Positions 1-11,212 of a DNA stretch of 64,000 bases are shown piece by piece. A program made the position numbers and the translations under genes. The DNA is from Epiperipatus broadwayi (lineage: Eukaryota > Onychophora > Udeonychophora > Euonychophora > Peripatidae): the NCBI GenBank assembly GCA_028023455.1, contig JAQFVV010006199.1, forward strand, positions 2,048,001 through 2,112,000, in the 5' to 3' direction. Numbering within the stretch: position 1 is the first letter of the stretch; the number at the start of each line of letters is the position of its first letter. The notes under the pieces are model-generated. The model did no database searches and was not told where the DNA came from. It saw nothing but the letters and a program-made list of their open reading frames with translations.

Positions 1-341
1 ATTTACCAATATCTATATATTTTAATCAATATGAAAATAAAAAAAAATAATAATTAAACGTTAACGAATCTATGCAACCATCAACACCCAACTTAAATTT
101 AATACATTTAAATAATTTAGTCATTAAATATTAATAATAATAAAAAATGGAACTGATTAAATTAGCAAACTTGAATCATAAAATTAAACATTAATAATTG
201 ATTTTGAAATCTTAAAAGTCAGATTAAAGTTCATTTTAAAAAATTAGGTTTAGTTTCTCAAAACATTTATTAAACTAATTAATATGGATGATATATTACA
301 AATATGGAGGTGGGTTATGGAACTAACTTTATTGGTTTAAA

Positions 342-668
342 CAGGGGGGGGGTTTTGGGGGGTTAAGTTTTTTTTTCTTTTTTTGGGGGGTTTTTTTATT
401 TTTTTCTTTTTTTTGAAAAGAATTGTGGGGGGGAGGGTGTTTTTTTTTTTATTTTTTTTTTTCTTTTATAAAATAAATAATTTTTTTTTGGCTTGGGGTG
501 GGGGGGTTGTGTCTTTTTCCTTCCACATAAAATAAATAATGGGGAGTGAAAAGAAAGACCCCTTTTGTGGGAAAATCTTTTTTTTCTAAATATTTTTTTT
601 TTATTTATTTTTTTTTGGTTTATTTTTTTTTTTTTATTAATAATTATTTTTTTATATATACTTAAACA
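342..668. repeat. Low-complexity T/G homopolymer patch
   Basis: Dense runs of T (up to about 13) alternate with runs of G (6-9), with almost no C on the plus strand in the first half. The 92-residue minus-strand frame here is lysine-rich low complexity, not a protein. It may be genuine simple sequence or a poorly resolved assembly or sequencing region. Strand asymmetry this strong would favour G-rich secondary structures if real. Confidence 0.7.
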
Positions 669-799
669 AACCAATTATTTTTTAATTAGTTAAAAAGTTC
701 CCTCTCCTCCCTCCCAGTGGGGGAGATTATTGGGTTTGATCATTAAAAGCTTGTCAAATCTTGAAAGTTCTTAATTACTTTTTTAAAATTTTACAGTTC

Positions 800-975
800 A
801 TATCTTACAGTAGAAGAGCTCCCGGTTCCTGGTGCTAATTCCCGCAAAGTCTTTATTTGTCATACTTTCATAGAAGACCGGTCTGTTGTTCCGGAGCTGG
901 CCTTAGCTGTTTCAATCCTGGTACTATTTTATTGTAGGATCCATATGATTTGGGTCTACAATAGTGCCATTCATA
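800..975. other. GC-richer island of unknown nature
   Basis: This patch is clearly richer in G and C than its surroundings. One plus-strand frame stays open from about position 791 to a stop after 1000 and reads as an ordinary amino-acid mixture. A TTTTACAG at the left edge resembles a splice acceptor. I do not recognise the peptide. A fragment of a transposon or an isolated exon are both possible. Confidence 0.3.
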
Positions 976-2832
976 AATTAACAGTCACTTCATTTGAAAT
1001 AAGAGAGTGAAAAGTACATCTTTTCACCCTTCTCAAAAAAATCAAGCTGGAACTGTTCTTAATTTGGATATTTTTCTTTTTATACCTTTCTTCCAGATTC
1101 ACTGAACAATGGTTTCCTGTTCCAATGATTTTTATTAGAGTCCAAGCATTGGTTATGGCTTCTATTGGACATTCTAATTTTTTTTTATTCTCTTATCTGA
1201 CCTTTTAATTATATAAGAGCCCCAAAGGCTAGTTTGCTTTTCGTTTAATTAATAATACAATTATTTCCATTTACTGAGATTACATAGGAATCTTTTAACA
1301 AAAATATTTTATCTTTAGATCTTGTACTTTTTTCATAAAAAAATATGTTCAAATACTTTTTTTTTTATTAAAAAAAAACTACTTTTAAAGTTTTCCATAG
1401 TGCAACTATTATATACATTAAACAACTCTTTTTAATTTTAACTTTTTTTAATAAATTTATTTTTATTTATGAACTTTTTATTTTTATTTTAAAGTAATGT
1501 AACAGCATATTATATATCGTTACAATAACAATGATAAATTGCCATGGAAACAAAACAACATTAGCAATAACAGATTGGATACACTTATTGCTGGAAAAGA
1601 AATTAAAATATCAAAGATTAACTTCCAAAGCATTTTCACTACACTCAGAAGATGCGCATGATGGAATTATATATATTGCTAGAATTTTAATGAAATTATT
1701 TAATATTTGTGTAAATCCCAATGTCTGAGGATTATATTGTGCCATAGTGTAATATATTTTACAGTTATCATCTTTTAGGAATATACATATAATAACAGAG
1801 TTAAAACAAACTTTTCAAAGAAACACAAATAGTTTAGATGGTCCATATATCTCTATATCTATTTCTAAAGACTGCAGTTATACAATATTGGATCATAGAA
1901 AGCTAACTAATATGGATTAAATCAGACTGCTAACAATAAAATCACCTAAGGATTTGTTGGGGAAAATTATGAACAATTTTGGATTTTAAATCTCTCATGA
2001 ATCCAGTATAAATTAATATGCATTGGATCCTTTAAAATCCTTATGAACATATAGACATTATAGGTTTTATTACTTATTCATCTTCAATTCCTGTCAAGAT
2101 TTTATTCATATAATTAATGGTTAATATATGTACATGTTATACTTAGGAATAAACACTATTTTTTATACATATATAAATTGAAAGAAAAACTTGATAATTA
2201 ATTGAATTATCATTAAATAAAAATTTCATATTCTACTTAATTTATTTAGATTTCATGTCATTTCAAATCTGAATTAGTCATAAGATTTTATAAACTGTAT
2301 ATACTTCCAAATTGATAGTAATTGCAGATTTTCCTTGTTTTAAATTTATTTATCTAACATCATAAGTGATTTTGTACCTTAAATGAACACCATACATTAT
2401 ATTTATTAACTTTTGTTTTGTCTAGAACATTTAGGAAGTATTATAACTTGACTTGAATAAATTACCATTAGCTTAAAATAATGAATTTTATTTTCTTTAG
2501 TTTAACAAGATATATGAATAAAGATGATCTGTAATGATATAATTTGGGTAATTTTATTTTTTACATTTATTTAGATCAAATAAATATTAGAATATTAATT
2601 TATGAAACCCTATTTCATATACATTAGAGCTAGAATTCCTATGATTTTATGTATCTTTCAAAGTTGTAGTGGTATGGATCATATGGCTTCAGGGATCAAA
2701 TTAGCATAAATTTTATTAAAGTCATTTATCTGAGACAAGCTTAAATTCAACTTTGTAGTCAATAGAGTTTTTGTTCTTTGATCACTTTATATATACTTGT
2801 CACATTCATATCATTACAATATATATATATAT

Positions 2833-3040
2833 AAATAATAAATATAACTGTAATTAAGAATCTACAATTAACTATATATAATTAATTATATACAGTCTTT
2901 CAATCCGCAGAAATATCCAAGGTTAATTTAATGGCAGTTGAGGCAGGTTAAGGAATTAACTGAACGTACTTCTGCTGATTGAAAGACTGTATTTAATAGT
3001 TAATTACCATTATATTTATTATTTTTATTGTTATTACAAT
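2833..3040. repeat. Foldback (hairpin) element
   Basis: The arms at 2890-2912 and 2970-2992 are inverted copies with one mismatch in 23 bases (ATACAGTCTTTCAATC core). Pairing continues outward with indels through the AT-rich flanks (TAATTAACTAT on both sides). The 57-base centre is GC-richer than its surroundings. The structure is that of a small MITE-like foldback element. I found no open frame and no clear target-site duplication. Confidence 0.6.
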
Positions 3041-4120
3041 AGTTTTTTTAATTAACAGATATTTTACTTGAATTATATATATATATATATCATCAGTAGA
3101 AACTCAATTTGGGGATAAATGTCACTTAAGTTTTTTTTATTATTAAATATTATTAATTTAAAATGTGTTATGTTTTTATTGTCAAATGTCTGTTTTATGT
3201 CTCTATCTGTATATCCTACAGACATAACTGCTAGCCATTACCCATAAAGTTAGGCATTCAAATCATGTATTAATAAATGTAGTATTTAAGAATTACAAAG
3301 TGGAAGTAGAAGTATATGGTCAAGTGGAAAACTAAAAAACTAGCTAGTGGTAACTACGAGGGATGAGTAAAATTATTTTATGGTTGTAAATCAAGCTAGT
3401 TTTATCAAATAACGCTGTTACTGAATCAAATGCGTACTATGTCATGATGAATATGAATGGTCATCCATGTCATAAATAGAAAAAATATGTATTTATAGGA
3501 TAAAGATATCACCACACTTATTATTATATAAAAAAATTACCATTTCAAAATAAGATTTAATACCATTTCCTCTTAGAAAAGAGCAGTTTTGTTGGAATTA
3601 CGTTTATTAAATCTAGTTAGGAGGCAATTATCCATCATGAACATTCTGTAATACTATGAATTATTTGTATAAATTAATTCTTTACTGCTATAAAAATTTG
3701 TTTTAATTTACTTTTATACATGACACCATACTCAAAATGGCTTTTTTTTTAGTTCTTAAACAGATTATCTGTTTTTCTATTAAAAAAGTAAATCATGGTA
3801 AAGTGATCAAAATCAAAAAGTGATATTCTTTATTTCTAAAAGAAATTATATTTGAAGTTTTTAAAATGGAATACTAAGACTAATTTTTTCTGGGAATTAC
3901 CAATGTGAAATTAGTATTACTTATGAAAATTAGCAATGTAAAATAATTACATAAAGTTCAATTAACAGCTAAAATAAAATGTAACAATTTTTTGTTGAAA
4001 TTTTGTGCTTTCATCCTATTTTGACTGATTATCATGCACTTATCTGAATTTTTGGGGATGTGTTATGTCAGTTTTTATTTAACTGGTTTAACATATAGTC
4101 TAAAAAATGAAAAGATTATT
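3041..4120. other. AT-rich non-coding DNA, nothing recognised
   Basis: No open frame of note, RNA gene or repeat boundary was seen in this stretch. Confidence 0.6.
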
Positions 4121-4293
4121 GTTCACATTATAAAAATGAAACAAGGAAAAGTATAATCATATTAAGTATATTATTTGCTGAACATGCTTTCGACTGAGCG
4201 CTATGAATCGGATGGATTAATTGAAAGCATGCACAGTGAATAGTATATTTGATACGATTATACTTTTTCTTGTTTCATGTTTATAATGTGAAC
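4121..4293. repeat. 173-bp foldback element with 71-bp arms
   Basis: The left arm (4121-4191) and right arm (4223-4293) are inverted copies over 71 bases with about nine mismatches, beginning GTTCACATTATAAA and ending GCATGCTTTC. The 31-base loop holds GAGCGCTATGAATCGG, the least AT-rich part. A transcript of either strand would fold into one long hairpin. This fits a MITE-like foldback or the source of a hairpin small RNA. No flanking duplication longer than 2-3 bases is evident. Confidence 0.75.
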
Positions 4294-7200
4294 ATAAATA
4301 TTTAACATACATTGGAATAGAAGCAGAATATTTTTGGGACTGCTAGCATTTTCTTTCAAAAATTAGGATGGTAACATTATTAGAAGAATGTGCTCAAAGA
4401 TAATTCCAAAAATTAATATAAATTATTTTCTTAAATCTCTCTAATTTTTGTTTACATCTCCATTATAAGATTAATTATTAGTTATTGTTCTTATTTCTTT
4501 TGCGTTTTAGTTTTCTTTTTTTCATCTCATTATTTATTTTTATATAAAAAAAAATTTCACACTTATTAACTGAAGTAATTATTTCTTTTTTTAAAAAAAA
4601 AGAAAAGATATTATTCTTTTTAATTAAGATAATAAACTTTAAAGTGATTTAAATTTATTTTTATTAAAATAATCATTAGTCACTTAGGAAGTTGCATGTT
4701 GTTTAAACACCCAAATAATAGTTTGAGGACTTTAAATTTTATTTTACTTAGTTGAAAATCTACTATTGCTCTAAATTGTGTAGAACATGTTATACATTGT
4801 TCTGTTTATTTTATAATGCAGACTGAATACCAACTACTATGTTTTCCTCCATAAATTTTTTTATACTACAATTATTTTGCAATTAATTACAGTGATTAGA
4901 AATTTCATTAATTGTTTACAATATGCATTCTGTAGAGAATTATTGAAAGTTAATGAATTTTTTGGAAACATAATTTTTAATATATAATACATCAACAAAA
5001 ATTGATTATTTAAACTACTTTAGAAAGTAGCTTTATATTTCTAGGCATTGCTTGCAAGTTTTTTAAATGACGTATTTCATAGTAAGAAATTGTAACTTAA
5101 GGATTAATAAGACATTATTTTAAGAAGTTGCAGAAGGGTGTGTTGAATTCTTTTGATGGTAGATTGTATCAGAATTGTTAGAATAGAAAAAATGATTAGT
5201 GTGTGAACTAATCACTGATATCAATTTAACTTCACTGAACTGAATGTATTTATATTTTAATAAAATGATTTGTGATTTATTAGTGATGAATTCATAATTA
5301 TATATACATTATTGGTAATGGGATTTATAAAATAAAAAATAAGCTATTTTAAAAATCTAAGTATTGAAATTGTTTTGAAATAGGATCCAATTTTTCATTA
5401 GATTCATATATATATATATATCAAAGAACCTTCACAAGTCTTCTAGAAAAAACATTACATTTGATACAAATTTATTAAAGATGGTTATAATCAATGCTAA
5501 GGAGACTTAGGGGAGGAGAATAAATTATGCAATTAAATAGTTAGTTGTTCAGGATATCGTGTGACATTCAAACACCAGAAGTGACATGGAGTTTCAATCC
5601 TTGAGCATTCAGCTCAAGTTCATCATTTTCCACTGTGCTAAAATCATAGTACAATTTCTAAAATGTCAATCAATAACTATTAAAACTAAAATCAGTAATA
5701 ACATACCAACTAATTAATTTACTAAACAGAACTGATCAAATTCTATGTAAACTTACTTCATTTAGCTTGAAAAGTTGCATTCTTATCAATATCAAAGCTT
5801 ATCAGTAAAATATAAAATAACTTGTATTTTGCAACAATGAACTTTACTGTACAACTTTATCCTAGCTAATGATAGACTTTTATATGAGGACTCTCCATAG
5901 CAATCATTATCAATTTGTGCCCACTATTTTGATTTATAATCACTTATTCACTATTATGGTCTTTTAAAAAAAACTGAAACTTTTTTTTAAAAACAACCAC
6001 TATTTTTTCAAGATGGCAGTCATTTTGTAAATTGATAATATCATAGGATAGTGACTTTATTGAAGCTATGTCTTTCAAAAATAAAATGGCAACATTCATA
6101 CTAAAAATTTACAGCAGAGTTTATTCATTATACAGAATACAATATTGTTTTGATTATAGAATTAAAATATGATTAGAGTACTTTATTTAATTTTTATTCA
6201 TTGGGTTTACCTTATGACATTTTCAAAGTAAAGATTTTCATCTTTAATAACTACAAAATCAAAAAGAAGTCAGTTTCATTTAGCACAATAAGTAACATAG
6301 TTTGATCTCATGCAACAATAAAGTGCATTAATATTTAGTTGTAATGTATATATATTACCTAATTTATATTCATTCAAAAAATTTATGGATTAAAATTCTT
6401 ATAAACATTATTTTTCCTACAACAAAAAAATGCAACAATTGTATTAGTCAACATAATTTTAAATTATTTTAGTGAAAGTTGAAAATACTATTTCCTTTTT
6501 AATTTTAAATCAATAATCTCCTATTTTGTTTGTGATTTATTAGCTGATTTTATTGTAAACATAGATCAACAAAAAAGATTCAATCATTTACATACATTAT
6601 TAAAACTGTAGCAATTAATTGTTCATAACATTTTTTTTTCACTATTTAATTTTAATGCATTTATGTAAAATTAAAAAAATCCATGATTTCACTCTTTGTG
6701 ATGAAAAATACCACATACTATGATCATTCCTATGAAAATATTCCAGTTGCATTTGTAGTGAAAGAGTCAGCTAAATATATTGAAAAGATTAGAGATTTTT
6801 CTTAATATATGACTATAGTATAATTTCAATCTTTATTTCCTGAAAAGACATGTTTCAGAGATCTCTTACTGTCCCATCTATCCCTTCCCCCTAACAAAAA
6901 GTTTAATCATTTTCTCCACTAACTAGATCTAACTATACAATCCACTGCCTCTATGAATATATTTTAATATTTCTAAACATTTCAAAGCTGCAGCCAATTA
7001 TGAATATATTCCATGATTTTTGAACCAGTTATCTTCATTTTGTTCTAGAATTATTTACTATAAACTTAAATAATAAGTGGACATCTGTTACTGTAAATGG
7101 CTCTAGAATAGGGTAAATGTAATTAACTGTTCTTGAAAGCATATGATAAACTCTACAATTTAATCTTCTAAATGTGTCATAAGATAATTGCAAAAAGTAA

Positions 7201-7745
7201 AAAAAAAAAAATTCCTTTAGAACTTCAATGAATCCTTCTATGAGTATTCTGTTAAGTATTTTTAAAAAGTTTATCACAAAACAAAATTGTTAATTAGATA
7301 TATTTTTGAACTGACATACTTTTCATTAAAAATATACTAATTATTATTTATTAAACAAATAATGGCAAGGAAAAAAAAATCAAGAGTATATTAATTTTAA
7401 AGTGCACACAAACATAAAAAATAATGAGCAACGCTATACTGCTCCATAGTGCTTCAAGTTCACATTGATTTTTTTTTTCTAATGTGTTGTTCTCATTTTG
7501 TTATATAATCACATGGACTAAAAATTTTAGCTCAGCATTCTTGTTATATGTATGTTAGACTATTACATCCCCTAATATAATATAATAATAAATAAATTTA
7601 AATAAGGATATTAACTTTTTATTATTATTATTATTAATTTTTGTCTCAAATGACTTTTTTTAAAGAAAGATAATTTTGTATTTTATCAATCTCATATGAA
7701 AAGCATCTTTAGACATTTGAATATAAGAAGTTATTGGTAAAGTGC
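4294..7745. other. AT-rich non-coding DNA, nothing recognised
   Basis: Only AT-rich sequence with short simple repeats such as (AT)n at about 5407-5420. The open frame at 7035-7277 on the minus strand has the composition of chance translation. No gene, RNA or element boundary was identified. Confidence 0.6.
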
Positions 7746-7761
7746 TTTATATACATATCTT

Positions 7762-7924
7762 ATTACATGGTCACATCTCCAATACAAGCACATAATTGTT
7801 TATAAACAATGCAAAGCAAAACTCCATATAGTAGTCCCACCTGTGCTAAACAGAGTAATCAATGGATGCCAGTGCTTTGTTTATAAACAATTATGTGCTA
7901 GTATTGGAGATGTGATCATGTAAT
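7762..7924. repeat. A/A' inverted repeat enclosing B in ribozyme element
   Basis: A (7762-7808) and A' (7877-7924) are inverted copies with two mismatches over about 47 bases and would form a strong stem. Segment B forms the loop. The equivalent stem in copy 2 comes from 43,388-43,425 and about 43,290-43,320, again enclosing a short B. Confidence 0.75.
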
Positions 7925-8333
7925 GCTTGCTGGTTTAACACCAATCCTGCCTAATAGGGTAGTGGTGGCTATGGTTGTTAAAGAGCCAAAGACACCAAAA
8001 TGTATGGGTGCTGAAATGAATTCAGACCCATATGACTATATAGGCTATTGAGCTTAGATTGAAAATATTTTTTGTGTTTTTAATTTCATGCTCATAGTTT
8101 TGTAGTTAAGTAGAGATAAAAGGTGGTTGCTAGAGGGTTGCATTAGATTCTAAGATCTAGATGCAGTGCTCTCAGATCCAAAGCTCCTCACTGACGAAGG
8201 CCACAAGCCAGAAACTAGTCTGGGGATGTTGGATGAGTAGGCATTAGATAGGGATTTTATGCATAAGCCTTCTGGCATCCATTGATTACTCTGTTTAGCA
8301 CAGGTGGCACTACTATATGGAGTTTTGCTTTGC
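7811..8333. repeat. B/B' 62-bp inverted pair
   Basis: B (7811-7872) and B' (8272-8333) are inverted copies identical at 61 of 62 positions. They are much more similar to each other than either is to the corresponding part of copy 2. B' is the 3' end of the element. B lies near the 5' end inside the A/A' stem. Near-identity in an otherwise old-looking sequence suggests that one was templated on the other during the last replication cycle. Confidence 0.75.
8184..8227 (+). ncRNA. Type I hammerhead ribozyme candidate with minimal stem III
   Basis: The conserved core CTGACGA (8191-8197) is followed by stem II, GGC 8199-8201 with GCC 8207-8209 and a CACAA loop, then GAAA (8211-8214). Stem III is a C8215-G8218 pair plus A8214-T8219 with a TA loop. 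GTC ending at 8220 is the predicted cleavage triplet. Stem I pairs 8185-8190 with 8221-8226: six pairs including one G-U. All core residues needed for cleavage are present. An A-A mismatch (8198/8210) sits at the base of stem II. Such one- or two-pair stem III forms are known from Penelope-like elements and usually work best as dimers. Activity is inferred from the sequence. Confidence 0.7.
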
Positions 8334-8352
8334 TTTGTTTATATACATATCT

Positions 8353-10489
8353 ATATGTTAATTATAATTAAGAGTTATTTGATTTTTTTAAAACAAAGAA
8401 ACTTGCCTTTTGTAAATTTATTGCTTGTCTAATGAATAACTAATAAAAATTATTAATATGCACATATTTGTTTTTGAAACTTCAAAATAAAATATCTTGA
8501 TGTCTGTGTTGTGTTTAATGTTTCAGTTTATAAATGATCTAAATGTTGAATTTTAATTATGGATCTCTTTCAACATTTGAACATTATAGTGTAATTGTCT
8601 CTGTTACAACCAGTAATTAAAATAGTAAAATATTATATGTGTGCATGCACAAAAATATGCAAATTGTGAAGGAGAAAGCTTTTACAGACCATTATCAGAC
8701 GTTTATCTTCATTAACTGCCTAAGGGGGGGGGGGATTAATTCGCTGATTAAAAGCAAAGAAGTTTTTTTAAGTTTTACTTGGTTCAGATTTGAACTCACA
8801 TCGTACATGATTATCACGAGGCCAGTAATTATTATGTTTGCGTATGTGTGTGCACATCAAGGAAAAACTTTTATTTTGTTTACTAGGAATTAGCATTCCA
8901 TATATTAGAGAAAATGATATTCTTTTAGGTAGATTTAATTTCCGTGACACACACATTTATACGATATGTATAATGTTTATGTAGCAGTCTTTTATAAAAT
9001 ATGTATTATTCCTATCTTTATAATCTTTAACCTTTCTTTACAATCTTTCATATTTATTTTTGTAGTTAATTACTACCTAGAAAATATTTCTATTTTGATT
9101 CCATAATCAGCTGTAGCTCTGGGCATTTCATGTTGCAAAATAAAACAAAGCCTCTCACTGTTGTTATATTTTAGCCCGTATAAATTGACATAAGCTTTAC
9201 ATATAAAACTTCCTTCTTTTTGTATATTTTGATCCCCCTATCTAGCTTCTTTTTTTCATTTTCAGTGGGTGATTCGAAGTGTTATCATATAATGTTATCT
9301 TGAAATTTATTCTGTGAAATGAATTCTAATTAAATGTCTTTAACGCGGCTATTCTCTCTGTATTGAAATCGAGTTCTCTATCCCAAAGATGCTTTATGAT
9401 TTAGCTTTGAAAGAATCTTGTTAGTCTACTTCAATTACTGGGAGAGGGGGATATAGAAATCTTATAGATTACTTTGCAGCAGTGTGCAGAAAAATTGGTA
9501 AATTTTGGTAATTGGTAGAGTGATTGATAGTTGGTATACCACCCCTAAAGATAACTCCCTATGGCCAAAAAGTGTTACCGGTATTAAGTTCCCACTATTA
9601 GACTGACCTCTAGTGGCAATTCGAAACCTTGTTGGATTTTTTTTTTAGCAAGAATATACTTATTGTTATTTTCAATGTCTTTAGTTGTGGGTCACATATC
9701 TCCTTCATATTACGATTACAACTTTCAAATGACGTTTAGCTTGTTTAAATTATCGAATGAGAGCGCTTTTAAGAAATGTTTTCAAGGTATATATACTTTA
9801 TACTGATGATAAATTAATTACTAACTATTATTCTATCGGTATTGTAATTATTTTGTATATATTTTTTAACAATTCGATTTTATTATAATATTTTCTTAAC
9901 ATTATGGAATAAATAAGAATTTGAAGTTTAAAAATTATAGAATTTTTATTTTAAAAAAAAACATTTTTGTTAGACTATGTCAGTAGTAAAAGGTGATTAG
10001 TATTGTTTTTCTCGTGTAGTTGTTCTATTGAGTAATGCAAGATCGTAACCTGTTATTATGGAGTAATAAATCATTTTGACAACCCACTTAGAAACTCTTG
10101 GCCTTTAAAACAAAATGTTTTTAAAAGTTTAATTTTATTGGTAAAAAGAATGCAAATCCTTAGGTATTTTATTATTATCAATCTTTAAGGCTTTTACTGT
10201 CTATAAATTTCAAATCGAAATTCATGTGCATATTTATTTAAAAATGTAATGGGAGGGGTGGGGGTGTGAAATAATAATATTCATCTTACCTAGCTAAAAA
10301 ATATAAATGTGTTTACTTATCTGAATTTAAAATTTGCCATTAGTTATACATTTGCAGAATATTAAATTTATTGTTATTACATAGACTGTATTTGTGTGTG
10401 GGTGTTTAATATGATTGCGGTTTTCGTTAAAAACGAGAAAGAAAAAGTATTGAATTGAAAATAATGGTGGGGTGTTGAGAAAATGAAAG
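8353..10489. other. Non-coding DNA with an unexplained GC-richer patch
   Basis: Mostly AT-rich. About 9440-9640 is GC-richer and reads like a decayed element; on the minus strand it contains a sequence resembling a pol III B box (GGTTTCGAATT near 9620-9630), but I could not place a matching A box. The overlapping frames at 8639-8956 are chance. Confidence 0.45.
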
Positions 10490-11212
10490 TGTTATGTCCA
10501 GATTCTCAAATAAATGCAATCGTGACCTCATCAAAGAATCCGAACGAAAACACACATAAAAGAAGATTAATATGAATATTTAATTTAACGTATTAAGTAG
10601 ATAAATAGAATTTGAACAAATATTTAACTTATAATACAATTTTAAATATTCTGTAAAACGCAAATTACGTACAATAGTTTATCCAAAGGTTTAGAAAAAT
10701 CATAATTTAGACCTGAGTGGCTGTTAAGAGTTTTTAAATTCCACTTCTCACCTTAATCTGGAATGTCACTAGGTATTGATGCAAGTGCAGGTCTTTCTTT
10801 CATCTAGATATCCTTTTTGCACATCTCATGCATTTCTTTTGGTTCAATGCTTATCTCCTTTTAATTGTTCTCCATCTCGTTTTCTAAATTCTTTCTAGTC
10901 CTAGAATGTCTTCATTTGCTAATTTTAGTTTACTTCATTAAAAATAACTAACCAATTTTATTAATAAGTTTGTCTTTTATCTACAAGTTGTTTTTTTTTA
11001 ACAACTTTAATTATATGTTTTTAAATTTTTAATTTATCTTTGTTATCTCTTCTTATTCTAATTATTATATATTGTATATTAAATTTATTTATGCCCACTT
11101 CTTAATTTGTTTATAAGTTTATAACGTGTACAATAATTAATTTATCAAATGTGTGTGTGTGTGTAGCTACACTTATATATTTATATTATAGCTTTTAACT
11201 AAGCACTCAACA
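10490..11212 (-). repeat. Gypsy LTR (3' LTR of minus-strand element)
   Basis: It aligns over its whole length with 15,781-16,478. Shared blocks include TGTTAT.TCCAGATT at the left, CATCAAAGAATCC near 10,530, TCATAATTTAGACC-like near 10,705 and TTAACTAAG near the right end. It contains a short (GT)n run near 11,150. Confidence 0.75.

Larger units (their letters stand above)
1..2820. other. AT-rich non-coding DNA, no gene recognised
   Basis: Apart from the low-complexity patch and the GC-richer island listed separately, this stretch shows only AT-rich sequence with stops in all frames. A 65-codon open frame at 1531-1728 has no family resemblance I can recognise and no flanking splice or promoter signals. 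I see no exon or RNA gene. Confidence 0.6.
7746..8352 (+). mobile_element. Hammerhead-bearing short retroelement, copy 1
   Basis: The element (7761-8337, 577 bp) is bounded by an exact 15-bp direct repeat, TTTATATACATATCT, at 7746-7760 and 8338-8352. I read this as a target-site duplication from target-primed insertion. Inside, the order is A (7762-7808), B (7811-7872), A' (7877-7924, inverted A with two mismatches), C (7925-8271) and B' (8272-8333, inverted B with one mismatch in 62). C contains a hammerhead-like motif at 8184-8227. No protein is encoded. A second, diverged copy with the same order lies at 42,868-43,432 in opposite orientation, so the architecture is inherited and not a local accident. 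Published hammerhead-carrying Penelope-like elements and retrozymes are the nearest known relatives. The family assignment is inference. Confidence 0.75.

Noticed and set aside
396-674. 92-residue lysine-rich minus-strand frame
   Set aside because: It is the translation of a homopolymer T/G patch.
1531-1728. 65-codon plus-strand open frame
   Set aside because: No recognisable family, no splice context, and its length is common by chance.
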